The translations under genes were made by a program, and so were the position numbers. The notes under the pieces were generated by a model. That model was not told the origin of the DNA, did no database searches, and saw only the letters and a program-made list of their open reading frames with translations. Positions 1 through 10,829 of a stretch of DNA of 64,000 bases are shown piece by piece (position 1 is the first letter of the stretch; every line of letters begins with the position of its first letter). Location of the stretch: assembly GCF_014334735.1 (NCBI RefSeq), contig NZ_CP060587.1, positions 2,728,001 to 2,792,000 on the forward strand. The letters run 5' to 3'. Source of the stretch: Aeromicrobium senzhongii (lineage in GTDB: Bacteria > Actinomycetota > Actinomycetes > Propionibacteriales > Nocardioidaceae).

Positions 1-81
1 ATGCTGCCGCGCAACCCCTCGGGCAAGATCCTCAAGCGCGACCTGCGCAAGCCCTACTGGGCCGGCGGCCGACAGGTCTGA
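1..81 (+). CDS. C-terminal end of an acyl-CoA synthetase (AMP-binding enzyme), 5' truncated by window edge
   Basis: Only the last 26 residues are present, in frame from base 1 to a TGA at 79-81. They contain LPRNPSGKILKRDLR, the conserved A10 motif of ANL-superfamily acyl-/aryl-CoA synthetases, whose lysine contacts the substrate carboxylate and AMP during adenylation. The tail after the motif (KPYWAGGRQV) is of ordinary length for a fatty-acid CoA ligase. The ATG at base 1 should not be taken as a start, because the motif always lies at the extreme C terminus of a protein of about 500 residues. The next gene is convergent and ends 10 bp away. Substrate cannot be judged from this tail. Confidence 0.85.
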   Translation: MLPRNPSGKILKRDLRKPYWAGGRQV

Positions 82-91
82 GCCGTCGCGG

Positions 92-703
92 TCAGGAGAC
101 CGACTCGATGACGACGTCCTTGGCGGGGGCGACGCCGTCCGGGCCGTTGCCGTCCTTCTCGATGGCGCGCGCGACGGCCAGGCCGGCGTCGTCGACCTTG
201 CCGAAGACGGTGTAGCTCGGCGGCAGCTGGGCGTCGGCGAGCACGATGAAGAACTGCGAGCCGTTCGTGTCGGGGCCGGCGTTGGCCATCGCCAGCGTGC
301 CCGCCGGGTAGGTCTCGTCGCCGCTCAGCTCGTCGTCGAAGCTGTAGCCCGGTCCCCCGGCGCCCGTCGCGGACGGGTCGCCGCACTGCAGCACGAAGCC
401 CGGCACCAGGCGGTGGCACTTCGTGCCGTCGAAGTAGCCCTGCTCGGCGAGGGAGACGAAGGAGTTGACCGTGCAGGGCGCGGCGTCGGGCGTCAGCGTC
501 AGCTTCATGTCCCCGCGGTTCGTGGCGACGGTGAGCGTGTCGGCGGACTTCGGCTCGGACGGCGGCAGCTTGGCCTCCTTCGCGGCCGAGCCCTCCTCGA
601 CGTACGTGCACTTCCCGGCGCTGGAGTCACCCTCGTCGTCGCCACCGCAGGCGGCGAGCACGGGCACGGCGAGGAGCAGCAGGGCCAGGAGTCGTAGACG
701 CAT
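92..703 (-). CDS. Secreted cyclophilin-type peptidyl-prolyl isomerase lipoprotein
   Basis: This 203-residue protein starts with a lipoprotein signal peptide: Arg-rich start, Leu-rich core and lipobox VLAAC with the lipidated cysteine at residue 19. An acidic, Ser-rich linker follows. The rest is a cyclophilin domain: the block FVSLAEQGYFDGTKCHR, the FVLQCGDP segment and the NGSQFFIV active-site strand are all visible. It should isomerise prolyl bonds in proteins folding outside the membrane. The ATG at 703 is preceded by TAGAAT seven bases upstream, which fits a leaderless transcript. It is monocistronic and convergent with the acyl-CoA synthetase. Family assignment is firm; the specific role is not known. 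Confidence 0.93.
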   Translation of the reverse strand: MRLRLLALLLLAVPVLAACGGDDEGDSSAGKCTYVEEGSAAKEAKLPPSEPKSADTLTVATNRGDMKLTLTPDAAPCTVNSFVSLAEQGYFDGTKCHRLVPGFVLQCGDPSATGAGGPGYSFDDELSGDETYPAGTLAMANAGPDTNGSQFFIVLADAQLPPSYTVFGKVDDAGLAVARAIEKDGNGPDGVAPAKDVVIESVS

Positions 704-710
704 GCGCCGG

Positions 711-716
711 ATTCTA
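711..716 (-). promoter_or_regulatory. -10 hexamer TAGAAT of cyclophilin gene (leaderless)
   Basis: TAGAAT on the minus strand ends seven bases before the ATG at 703, so transcription would begin at or next to the start codon. No ribosome binding site is present. Confidence 0.6.
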
Positions 717-1076
717 CCGACCCGTCCCCCGGTCGAGCGGGAGCAGTGGCGTGAGGTCGGACCGCTCGCCGCTGGCGCGCACCGAGGCGTCCGTCCACGC
801 GAGCGTGCCGCGACCCAGGGCGATCCAGGTCTCGGGATCGGTCTCGACCACCGCCGGAGGGGTCCCCCGCGTGTGACTGGCTCCCTCGATGCACTGGATC
901 GCCGCGAACGGCGGGATCCGCACCTCGACGCTGTGCCCGGGCGCCTTGCGCTGCAGCAGGGCCAGCAGGTGCTTGGTGGCGGCCTTCAGATCGGCGCGCT
1001 CGGCCGTGCCGTCGTCGATCCGCTCGCAGATCCGGGCGAACTCGGCCGCAGGGAGCGGGGTCAGCATGCGGGCCAT
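714..1076 (-). CDS. Sterol carrier family protein (SCP2-like)
   Basis: The predicted protein is 120 residues, beginning MARMLTPLPAAEFARICERI. It resembles the small actinobacterial proteins annotated 'sterol carrier family protein': a helical N terminus, then a beta-rich part containing VEVRIPPFAAIQCIEG and, near the end, GRGTLAWTDASVRASGERSD. The open frame continues upstream into rfbCD on this strand, but that part is a shadow. I chose the ATG at 1076, 11 bases after the rfbCD stop, with MLTPL at 1067 as an alternative. It may be co-transcribed with rfbCD. Ligand and role are unknown; the family name rests on remembered similarity of the core motifs. Confidence 0.7.
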   Translation of the reverse strand: MARMLTPLPAAEFARICERIDDGTAERADLKAATKHLLALLQRKAPGHSVEVRIPPFAAIQCIEGASHTRGTPPAVVETDPETWIALGRGTLAWTDASVRASGERSDLTPLLPLDRGTGR

Positions 1077-1086
1077 CGGGAGACCG

Positions 1087-2388
1087 TCAGTCCGGCAGCC
1101 GCAGGGCGGAGTGGCGCGGGCGGGGCGCGGCGGCCTTGCCCGCCAGGTACTCCTCGGTCGTGACGCCGGTGACGTCCGCGGGATCGCGGCCCTCCTCGGC
1201 GAAGACGCGACGCGCGATGTCGGCCCACGTCTCGACCGGACCACGGCCGGTGACGTGGTGGATGCCGTACGGGGCGCCCGAACGGACCAGGTCGACGATG
1301 CCCTCGGCCAGCACCGAGGCCGGCGTGAGGCGGCCGAACTGGTCGTCGACCACCGACGGCGAGACGCCGTTGCGGGCGAGTCGGCGCATCGTGTCGACGA
1401 AATTGGCGCCCTCGCCGACGACCCAGCTGGTGCGGACGAGGTAGTTCTTCGGCACGACCGACGTCACGGCCTCGGTGGCCGCCTTGGTCTGGCCGTAGAC
1501 GCTCAGCGGCGAGACCGCCTCGTCGACCTCGTGCTCCTCGACGGTGCCGTCGAAGACGTAGTCGCTCGAGACGTTGACGAAGGTGAGCCCGTGCGCGATC
1601 GCGATCCGCGCCATCGCCGCGACGCCCGTGACGTTGATGGCCCAGCACAGGGTGCGGCCCTCGGGCGTCTCGGCCCCGTCGACGTTCGTGTACGCCGCGG
1701 CGTTGATCAGCGTGCCGACGCCGTTCCAGTCGATCGTGTCGAGGGTCTCGGGCCTGGAGAGATCGACCTCGGGGAAGTCGTGGAACTCGGCGTCCGGGAG
1801 AAGCTTCTGCAGCGCCTTGCCGAGCTGTCCCCCGGCGCCGATCACGACCGTGCGACGCGGCGCCATGGGCTGGACGTCGGCCAGCATCGGGTGCGCCTTG
1901 TCCTTGTCGGACATCTCGGCGATGGGCAGCGGCCACGGGATCGCCAGCTCGGGGTCGAGCAGGTTGACGTTCGCGTAGACGGCGTCGGCGCTCCAGTGGT
2001 CGTTGACCAGGTACGTGTACGCCGTGCCGTCCTCGAGGACCTGGAACGAATTGGCGACGCCACGCGGCACGAACACCGCGGTCTGCGGGTTCAGCTCGAC
2101 CCAGAAGGTGGCGCCGAAGGACTCACCCTCGCGCAGGTCGACCCAGGCACCGAACGCACGGCCGGCCGCGACCGAGACGTACTTGTCCCACGGCTCGGCG
2201 TGGATGCCGCGGATCGTGCCGGCGGTGCCGTTGAACGAGATGTTCTGCTGGACGGGCCCGAAGTCGGGCAGCCCGGCGTCGACCATCTTCTCGCGCTGCC
2301 AGTTCTCCTTGAACCAGCCGCGGTTGTCGCCGTGGACGTCCAGGTGGACGACGAGCAGGCCCGGGACGGCAGTGGTCTCGATCTTCAT
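1087..2388 (-). CDS. rfbCD: Bifunctional dTDP-4-dehydrorhamnose 3,5-epimerase / 4-reductase (RfbC-RfbD fusion)
   Basis: A single 433-residue protein carries the last two steps of dTDP-L-rhamnose synthesis. Residues 1 to about 172 form an RmlC-type cupin epimerase with RGIHAE around His63, the position of the catalytic base, followed by the FVPRGVANSFQVLED barrel strand. From about residue 178 an NADPH-dependent RmlD reductase begins: the Rossmann motif GAGGQLG, the NAAAYTNVD block and the YGQTK catalytic Tyr298/Lys302 pair. The enzymes are separate in most bacteria, but fusions of this form occur in Actinobacteria. rfbB lies 10 bp upstream on the same strand, so both are likely one transcript. 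Rhamnose made here would serve cell-wall glycopolymers. Confidence 0.93.
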   Translation of the reverse strand: MKIETTAVPGLLVVHLDVHGDNRGWFKENWQREKMVDAGLPDFGPVQQNISFNGTAGTIRGIHAEPWDKYVSVAAGRAFGAWVDLREGESFGATFWVELNPQTAVFVPRGVANSFQVLEDGTAYTYLVNDHWSADAVYANVNLLDPELAIPWPLPIAEMSDKDKAHPMLADVQPMAPRRTVVIGAGGQLGKALQKLLPDAEFHDFPEVDLSRPETLDTIDWNGVGTLINAAAYTNVDGAETPEGRTLCWAINVTGVAAMARIAIAHGLTFVNVSSDYVFDGTVEEHEVDEAVSPLSVYGQTKAATEAVTSVVPKNYLVRTSWVVGEGANFVDTMRRLARNGVSPSVVDDQFGRLTPASVLAEGIVDLVRSGAPYGIHHVTGRGPVETWADIARRVFAEEGRDPADVTGVTTEEYLAGKAAAPRPRHSALRLPD

Positions 2389-2398
2389 CGGCGCTCCC

Positions 2399-4307
<1,909 letters not shown>

Positions 4308-4319
<12 letters not shown>

Positions 4320-6473
4320 GACGGGCCCCAGCCACGCGTCGAGCACCCGGCCGGTGGCCCCGCCGTCGTCCAACGGTGCGAACCGCTGCCGGAACGCGGT
4401 GCGGTCCGCGCCGGACGTGTCACCGTTCATCAGGACGTCGATCGCCTCGTCCGTCGAGGTGACGACGGGGCCGGGCGGCATCTCGTGCAGGTCGAGGTAG
4501 AAGCCGCGTTCGTCGCGGTACTCGGCGGCGTCGGGCACCAGCAGGATCTGCGGCCGCTCGGTGACGGCGAAGTCGAACATCACCGAGGAGTAGTCGGTCA
4601 CCAGCACGTCCGCCGCCGCCAGCAGCGCCGTGATGTCGGGGTGGGCCGTCACGTCCACGACCCCCGGCGAGGCGAGCAGGCCGCGCCCCGCGGCCGCGTT
4701 GCTGTGGCTGCGGACCAGCACGGTGGCACCGGTGCGCTCGTGGACCCGGGCCGCGTCCAGGTGCGACACGAAGGCCCGCCGGCCGCGGGCGTCCCGGGCG
4801 GAGTCACGCCACGTGGGCGCGTAGAGGACGACGAGCTCGTCCCCGAGCCCGAGCGCCTCGCGGGTCCGTCGTCGCACGGGCCCGTCGTCACCGTCCAGCG
4901 CGAGCGCGTCGTTGCGGGGGTAGCCCTCGACGATCGTGCGCGCCCCGGACGCCAACGCCCGGGGCAGCACCCCGGCGGCGTAGGCGTTCTGCGCCAGCAG
5001 CGCCTCCCAGGCCTTGGCCTCGCGCTCCATGGCAGCCGTGTAGCCGGCCGTCAACCGCGGGTTCTCGATGTCGTGGCCGATCCGCTTGAGCGGCGTGCCG
5101 TGCCAGGTCTGCAGGTAGCGCTGGCCCTCGCGGAACCGGACGTAGTGCGGGAACTCGGCGTTGTTGACCAGGTACCGGGCGTGCGTGAAGGCCTCGTGCC
5201 ACTCGCGCGAGTGCAGCAGCACCGGGCGCACACCCTCGGGCACGGCCACGGAGTGGTCGGTGACGATCCAGTCGACCGGGATGCCGCGCTCGACCAGGCC
5301 GCGGGCGATCGGGGCGACGCTGTCACCGGCGCCGGTGCCGCTGAAGCACATGACGACGGCGCGCTCGCGCAACGGCCCCGCGTGCTCGCGGATCTCGTCG
5401 AGCAGCAGCCGCTGGCGGCGGCGGCCGCGGTCCGCGACGGGGATCGGGTTGCGCACCACGAGCGAGACGTCCGCCTCGCCCGGCGACCATCCGCGCGCGG
5501 TGACGAACAGGTCGACGAAGTCGATCGCCCGGTCGGCCAGCGACCGGCACAGCGCCTCGGGGTCGTCGAGGTCCAGGGGCACCTCCGCCGTGACCGCGTA
5601 GCGGCCGGACGGGATCGTCGCGACGGTGCCGAATCGCTGGGCGACCGCGTCCAGGCTCAGCGGCGACGTACCGCTGCCCCACTCCTGCGTCAGGGCGGCC
5701 ACCCGCAGGTCCACGCCGTCGGCCGTGAGTCGCACTCCGGAGTCCGTGGCGAGCACATCGACGGAGCGGACCCGCTGATCGAGCGCCGGGATCGTGATCT
5801 CGGTGCGACGGACCACGCCGTCGACGGTCACGGTGACGGCGAGGGTGATCGGCTCGCTGCGGTCGAGGTCGAGCCGGACCCACCAGGACGCCTCGGTCTG
5901 GTCGGCCCACCGCTCGCCGCTCTCGGCGTCGGCGACCGCGTCGGGCCGCATCGTCACCTCGGGCACGACCGTGCCGCGGCTCGTGGTGGCCTCGACGGCG
6001 ACCGTGTCAGCCGTCGGGTCGAACGTGATGCCGGAGATGAACGACGTGCCCGCCACGTAGACGGGCGACGAGCCGGCCACCTCGACCGCGACGCGGGCCA
6101 CGAGATCGTGCTCCTGGGCCACGAACATCCAGTCGGGCGCGTCGACCGGCTCGCCCAGCCGGATCCGGTGGGTGCCGCGCTCGACGAGGAAGGACGGACC
6201 GTGGACGGTGCGCGACTCGGCCAGCATGTCGACGACGTCGCGGTGGTCGATCGACGCGCTGTACAGGGCCACGCGATCGCGCACCGGCAGGTTCAGCCAG
6301 TCCTCACGGGACCAACCGGGAGCCGCCGCGGCGACCTCGGCGACGAGGGCACGCCAGCCCGGCTCGTCGAGGCGGAAGGCGGTGCGGACGCGCTTGGCCA
6401 TCGCCGCAGGAGACGGCGCATCGCCGGCACTGTGCCGGCGCAACCGTTGAAGCGCTCTGCGCACGAGGTCCAC
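4308..6473 (-). CDS. CDP-glycerol glycerophosphotransferase family protein (TagB/TagF-like)
   Basis: The C-terminal part of this 721-residue protein (from about residue 360) is a TagB/TagF-type glycerophosphotransferase: [14 protein letters not shown] with the catalytic [24 protein letters not shown], and the CDP-glycerol-binding block [12 protein letters not shown] followed by the aspartate-rich end. Such enzymes add glycerol phosphate units to wall or membrane teichoic acids at the inner membrane face. The N-terminal half is beta-rich and not assigned; it may be an accessory carbohydrate-binding part. The start is GTG at 6473, preceded by TAGGTT six bases upstream. It overlaps the 3' end of rfbA by 12 bp. 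Confidence 0.88.
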
Positions 6474-6477
6474 GGCG

Positions 6478-6753
6478 TCAACCTACCGGCGCGACGACCC
6501 TCTCGCTGTTCCGGCGTCGCTCGCGAGGGAGCGCTCGGTAGCGGTGGTGACGTTGCCACGCGTGACCCTCGCGCCGTCTGAACCCGACCACGTTCTCGAC
6601 CCGATCGAGCCGGAGTTGCCAGCCCTGATCGTGCACTTCACGGTGGTGTCGGGAGCAGAGCAGGACACCGTCGTCGACGGTGGTCGGGCCGCCTCGGGAC
6701 CACGGCATGACGTGGTGACTCTCACACCAGCCGGGCGGTCGGTCGCGGCCCAA
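6478..6753 (-). pseudogene. Remnant of a DUF222/HNH endonuclease (C-terminal domain only)
   Basis: An open frame of about 91 codons encodes DRPPGWCESHHVMPWSRGG, then GVLLCSRHHREVHDQGW. This is the HNH nuclease end of the DUF222-HNH proteins that are abundant in Actinobacteria: the HH pair, the GG.T turn and the C..HH..VH zinc/metal residues are intact. Full proteins are 350-500 residues with an N-terminal DUF222 domain. Here nothing of it remains, and upstream of DRPPGW the frame runs straight into the end of the neighbouring glycosyltransferase gene. The first zinc cysteine, usually in GCDRPP, is an arginine (GRDRPP). There is no convincing start codon. I read it as a leftover from a recombination event. 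Confidence 0.75.
6480..6485 (-). promoter_or_regulatory. -10 hexamer TAGGTT of teichoic-acid polymerase gene (leaderless)
   Basis: TAGGTT ends six bases before the GTG at 6473. It lies on top of the stop codon of the upstream HNH remnant, so the promoter appears to reuse sequence of the decayed gene's 3' end. Confidence 0.5.
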
Positions 6754-6763
6754 CAGGACAGCA

Positions 6764-8545
6764 TCACGTCGAAGGAGATTCCTCGGCCGCGTGGTCGCGC
6801 TGCCACCAGACGGTCAGTTGCTCGCGCGGGACCTTCGGCTGGACGACGACCTTGAGTCGGCGCGGGCCGGCGAGCGCCAGGTAGCCCTGGCGGTCCTCCA
6901 GCTCGAAGTCCCACGGCAGCTGCAGGGCGAGCGCCTGGTCGACCAGGCCGGGCACCTCGTGCTCACCGAGCTCGGCGGGGATCTCGACGTCCGCCGGGTC
7001 CGTCAGCTCGCCCTTCCACAGCACGACGTCGCGCCGGTCGAGCAGCCACGGCTCCTCACCCGAGAGCGTCGGACCGCCGGCGTCCTGCCGGATCGCAGCC
7101 GAGCCCAGCGGGTCGATCCGCGTCGCCACCGCGCGCTGGGTGCGGCCATGGTGCGTGACCTCCACGACGAGCTCGGACACGTCGACGTCGTCAGGGTCCG
7201 GCAACGCGAGCGAGAGGTCCCAGACGCTGTCCTCGTTGCTGCGACGCGTGGTGCGCACCCGGTGCCCGATGAACTCGTCGGCCGGGGTCACCGCGAACTC
7301 GCGCTCCCAGCCGGTGATGTCGCGCAGCCACGCGCGGCACGTCGGCCGGTCGCCGTCGACGTGGCGGAGCCAGGCCGCGACGGTCAGGCGCAGGCCGGAC
7401 TCGTCGAGGTACGCCCGCAGGACCGTCGCATCGAGGGGAGTCTGACGTTCGGACAGGACCCGAGCCTCATCGGGGACGTCGGGATCGCCGGCGAACGGGA
7501 ACACCAGCGCCGGCTGCCCGCCGACGTCGTCCGATCGCAGGGACGGCAGGTCGAGGCCGCCCCTCTCGACGAACGTCGCGACGTCGGAGGACCTCCCGGC
7601 TCGCAGCAGCGCGTAGACGACCCGGGCCTCGGCCGGCGACTGTGCGAGGTCGAGATCGGGTTCCGCGAGCAGGTCGAGCGCGCCGCGGAACAGGCGGTCG
7701 CGGTAGCCGTCGTCCGTGACCTTCGCGAGGGTGCGCAGGTACCGCGGCACGTCGTTCGACAGCACCTGCGACGCCCGCGACGCCCGGGCGCCGGGGACGG
7801 CCGCCAGCGCGTCGAGGCTCAGCGCGATCGCGTCGAAGAAGGCGCCGATCGACCGCTCGGTGGCCTCGCGGGTGATCGAGCCGGGACGGATGCGCCACAG
7901 GTAGGTCGGGAACGGCACGAGGTCGATCCGGTCCGCCGCCGCGAAGGCTCGCGCCGTGACCTCCTGGTCCTCGTAGAGGACGCCGGGACGGAACTCGAGC
8001 GCCGCGCGATCCCAGAACGAGCGCCGGTAGACCTTCGACCAAGCGGTCGCCTGGGCCAGCACCTCGGGGTTCTCGTGGGCCGTGACCGTCCGCGCCTGCG
8101 GCTCGTAGAGGTCGGCGACCCAGGGCGGCGCGGGGCTGGGGGCGTCCACGTCGCGGAACTGCGCGTACGGCAGGAGCGCGTAGTCCGCGCCGCTGCGCTC
8201 GAGCACCTCGACCGCAGCGGAGAGCCCTTCGGCGGACACCACGTCGTCGGAGTCGACGAACGTCAGGTAGGGCGCCGTGGCGTGCTCGATGCCGGTCATC
8301 CGCGCGGCGCTCAGGCCGCCGTTCGGGCGAGTCACGACCGTCACCCGGGCATCGCGTCGGGCGTACTTCCGGGCGATCTTCGCACTGGCGTCAGGAGAGC
8401 CGTCGTCGACCACGATCACCTCGAAGGGCGCCTGCGACTGCTCGAGGATCGAGTCCAGGCACTCCGCCAGGTACTCCTCGACGTCGTAGACCGGCACGAT
8501 GACGCTGAGCAGCGGCTGGGGAGCCGCCCGCTTGAACAGCCTCAC
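6764..8545 (-). CDS. Glycosyltransferase family 2 protein with long C-terminal extension
   Basis: The N-terminal part of this 593-residue protein is a GT-A fold glycosyltransferase: PLLSVIVPVYDVEEYLAECL, then VIVVDDGSPDAS and FVDSDDVVSAEGL, the nucleotide-sugar and metal-binding DXD region. After about residue 300 come helical and beta-rich segments without motifs I know; similar tails occur in GT2 proteins of teichoic-acid clusters. The start is GTG at 8545, which shares GTGA with the stop of the upstream CDP-glycerol transferase gene. This coupling argues the two work together, probably one extending or decorating the polymer made by the other. Donor and acceptor cannot be deduced. Confidence 0.87.
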   Translation of the reverse strand: MRLFKRAAPQPLLSVIVPVYDVEEYLAECLDSILEQSQAPFEVIVVDDGSPDASAKIARKYARRDARVTVVTRPNGGLSAARMTGIEHATAPYLTFVDSDDVVSAEGLSAAVEVLERSGADYALLPYAQFRDVDAPSPAPPWVADLYEPQARTVTAHENPEVLAQATAWSKVYRRSFWDRAALEFRPGVLYEDQEVTARAFAAADRIDLVPFPTYLWRIRPGSITREATERSIGAFFDAIALSLDALAAVPGARASRASQVLSNDVPRYLRTLAKVTDDGYRDRLFRGALDLLAEPDLDLAQSPAEARVVYALLRAGRSSDVATFVERGGLDLPSLRSDDVGGQPALVFPFAGDPDVPDEARVLSERQTPLDATVLRAYLDESGLRLTVAAWLRHVDGDRPTCRAWLRDITGWEREFAVTPADEFIGHRVRTTRRSNEDSVWDLSLALPDPDDVDVSELVVEVTHHGRTQRAVATRIDPLGSAAIRQDAGGPTLSGEEPWLLDRRDVVLWKGELTDPADVEIPAELGEHEVPGLVDQALALQLPWDFELEDRQGYLALAGPRRLKVVVQPKVPREQLTVWWQRDHAAEESPST

Positions 8546-10773
8546 GCGTCCCACCCGAGCAGGCCGTCGACGACCCGCTCGGCGGCGTGCCCGTCGTGGA
8601 ACCGGTTGAACCGCTCGTTGAAGGCGGCGTAGGCGTCGGCGTGCTCGGCCGCCCACGAGGTGTCACGGACGAGCCCCGCCAACTCACCGGAGTCACGCAC
8701 GACCGGACCGGGCGCCGATTCCTCGAACGGGAACAGGAAGCCACGCAGCTCGTTCTCGTACTTCTCGAGGTCGGGGACGAAGAAGATCATCGGCTTGCCG
8801 GTGATCGCGAAGTCGAACCGCAGCGACGTGTAGTCGAAGATGGCGAGGTCGGCAGCCAGCACGAGGTCGTTGATCTCGGGATGGTCGGTGACGTCGACGA
8901 CGCCTCCTCCGCTGCCGTGGCGCTGGTCCGACCGGGCGACGGAGTGGTGGCTGCGCTGCAGCACGACCACGTCGTCGCCGAGCTGCTCGGCCAGGGCCTT
9001 GACGTCGAGGAGTCCGGGGTCCGCCGAGGTGTTGTCTCCGCGTGACAGGTCCTCGCGCCACGTGGTGGCGTGCAGGACGGCCGTCTGGTCGTCGCGAATG
9101 CCGAACAGGCGACGCGTCCTGCGGCGCACTTCGGCGGCGTCGTCGGCCAGCAGCGAGTCGGTGCGCGGCAGTCCGTGATCGAACGCCGGACCGTCCCAGT
9201 CGTAGGCCTCGCGGTAGAACTCGGCAGCCTCGGGATACGGCAGGCAGATGACGTCCCAGTAAGCCGAGCGACGTGTGGTGGCCTCGTACTCGGCGCGCCA
9301 CGGCGCCATCCGCCGCACGAAGTCGGGCCGGCCCATGCGCTTGAACGGCTGGCCGTGGAACGTCTGCAGGTACACCTGGCCCGGACGCAGCCGCGTGTAG
9401 GCACCCACCTCGGTGTTCTTGACGAGGAACTTCGAGGTCGCCAGCGCCGAGTACCACTCGCGCGTCCCGGCGATGACGCGCTTGGCGCCCTCGGGCAGGG
9501 CGACGGAGTGGTCGACGGTGCCCCAGTAGAGCCGCAGCCGCGGGTCGCGACGGCGCAGCTCGCGGTGGATCGCGGCCTGGCTGTCGGTGGCGACCTCGGC
9601 CCAGTAGCACTGGAACATCGCCGCACGCGCGTCGACGGGTGCCTCGAGGGCCTCGTACGCCTCGCGCAGGTAGCGCTGGCCGTACATCGTGTTCTCGTCG
9701 GGCAGCCGCGGCTTGATCAGCCGCAGCCCGTCGTGCGTGGTGTGTCCCACGAGCGGACCGTCGGCGAGGTCGGCGGGCCAGTCGACCAGCTCCGCGGCCA
9801 GCGGCACCGGCTGCCCGTCCGCGATCACGGCGTAGTCCCCCACCGGGAGCGGAAGCGGGCCCCGGCCCCAGCGGTCGGCGGTGCCCGGGAAGACGGCGCG
9901 GAAGCTGGAGCCCAGCCGGCTGAACTCGTCGGCCGTCACCGTGACGGACGCCGACTCCAGCGTCGGAGCGGTGGTCAGACCCCGTCCGCGCACCACGATC
10001 GTGCCGCGCTCGAGGTCGATGCCGTCGATGGCCGGGCCGATCGGGTCGGCGGGCACGACGAGGTCGAGGCGGCCGCCGGCGGTGCGTCCCGCGAGGCGCA
10101 CCTCGACCTCGAGGTCGAGCGCCTGCTCGGGGCCCATCCTCGAGAGCGGCAGCTCGATCGCCCAGGTGCTGCGGTCGTACGTCTCGCGCCACATCGCGGC
10201 GCCGCCGCGGTGCCCGGAGGTCTCGCCGATCCACTCCGCCCGCACCCCGGGCGTGACGACGACCAGCTCGGGCACGGCACCGTCGGCGTCGATGTGCGCG
10301 AAACCGGCACGGACGACCGCCTCGAAGCGGTCGTCGACCACGCGCGCCCGGACGACCTCGCCGGCGAATCGCGTCTCGGAGGTGGCCAGCACGAAGGTCT
10401 CGCGCGGGATCGACGGATCGTCCCAGCCCGGCAAGTGCACGACCGGCTCGCCCTCGTGGAGTCCGGCGGCGAACTGGCGCACGTCGAGCAGGCCGTGGTC
10501 GAGCGCGGCGTGGAGGGCGGCCAGGTCGTCGTGCTCGAGATGGTGCAAGGCGACCTTCGCCCAGGACGGGACCCGACGCACCAGCGCCGCACGGTCGACG
10601 CCGTCCAACCATTCGGGCAGTCGCTCGCGCAGCTGCGCCTCGACGCTGCCGTCGAGGTCCTTGGGGAGCTTGCGGACCAGCGCAGGGAACTCGCGGGCGA
10701 GGACGTCGAGGGGCTTCGCCGGACCCGTCGCCAGGTCCCGCACCCGCCGCGTGAGCGACCGCAGCTTGCCCAT
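8542..10773 (-). CDS. CDP-glycerol glycerophosphotransferase family protein
   Basis: At 743 residues this second TagB/TagF-like enzyme has the same plan as the one at 4308-6473: an unassigned N-terminal half with beta-rich segments, then a polymerase domain with QTFHGQPFKRMGRPDF (catalytic His), HGLPRTDSLL, ATTWRED and FDYTSLRFDFAITGKP. HGQPFK instead of HGTPLK suggests a different substrate preference from its neighbour. I start it at the ATG at 10773 (MGKLRSLTRR); an upstream in-frame ATG (MIGEGVGD) is possible. The 3' end overlaps the GT2 gene by 4 bp. Divergent from the TagE-like gene across 56 bp. Confidence 0.86.
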   Translation of the reverse strand: MGKLRSLTRRVRDLATGPAKPLDVLAREFPALVRKLPKDLDGSVEAQLRERLPEWLDGVDRAALVRRVPSWAKVALHHLEHDDLAALHAALDHGLLDVRQFAAGLHEGEPVVHLPGWDDPSIPRETFVLATSETRFAGEVVRARVVDDRFEAVVRAGFAHIDADGAVPELVVVTPGVRAEWIGETSGHRGGAAMWRETYDRSTWAIELPLSRMGPEQALDLEVEVRLAGRTAGGRLDLVVPADPIGPAIDGIDLERGTIVVRGRGLTTAPTLESASVTVTADEFSRLGSSFRAVFPGTADRWGRGPLPLPVGDYAVIADGQPVPLAAELVDWPADLADGPLVGHTTHDGLRLIKPRLPDENTMYGQRYLREAYEALEAPVDARAAMFQCYWAEVATDSQAAIHRELRRRDPRLRLYWGTVDHSVALPEGAKRVIAGTREWYSALATSKFLVKNTEVGAYTRLRPGQVYLQTFHGQPFKRMGRPDFVRRMAPWRAEYEATTRRSAYWDVICLPYPEAAEFYREAYDWDGPAFDHGLPRTDSLLADDAAEVRRRTRRLFGIRDDQTAVLHATTWREDLSRGDNTSADPGLLDVKALAEQLGDDVVVLQRSHHSVARSDQRHGSGGGVVDVTDHPEINDLVLAADLAIFDYTSLRFDFAITGKPMIFFVPDLEKYENELRGFLFPFEESAPGPVVRDSGELAGLVRDTSWAAEHADAYAAFNERFNRFHDGHAAERVVDGLLGWDA

Positions 10774-10817
10774 GTCACCTACGCCTTCGCCGATCATCCC
10801 GGACGGCGTCGATGCTA

Positions 10818-10823
10818 TACGCT
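10818..10823 (+). promoter_or_regulatory. -10 hexamer TACGCT of TagE-like gene (leaderless)
   Basis: TACGCT is six bases before the GTG at 10830. An ATG at 10812 in the same frame falls inside the promoter and is therefore an unlikely start. Confidence 0.55.
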
Positions 10824-10829
10824 CGCCGC

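Noticed and set aside
10812-10829. ATG at 10812 as start of the TagE-like gene
   Set aside because: It lies within the -10 region TATACGCT; GTG 10830 is six bases downstream of the hexamer and gives a better start.
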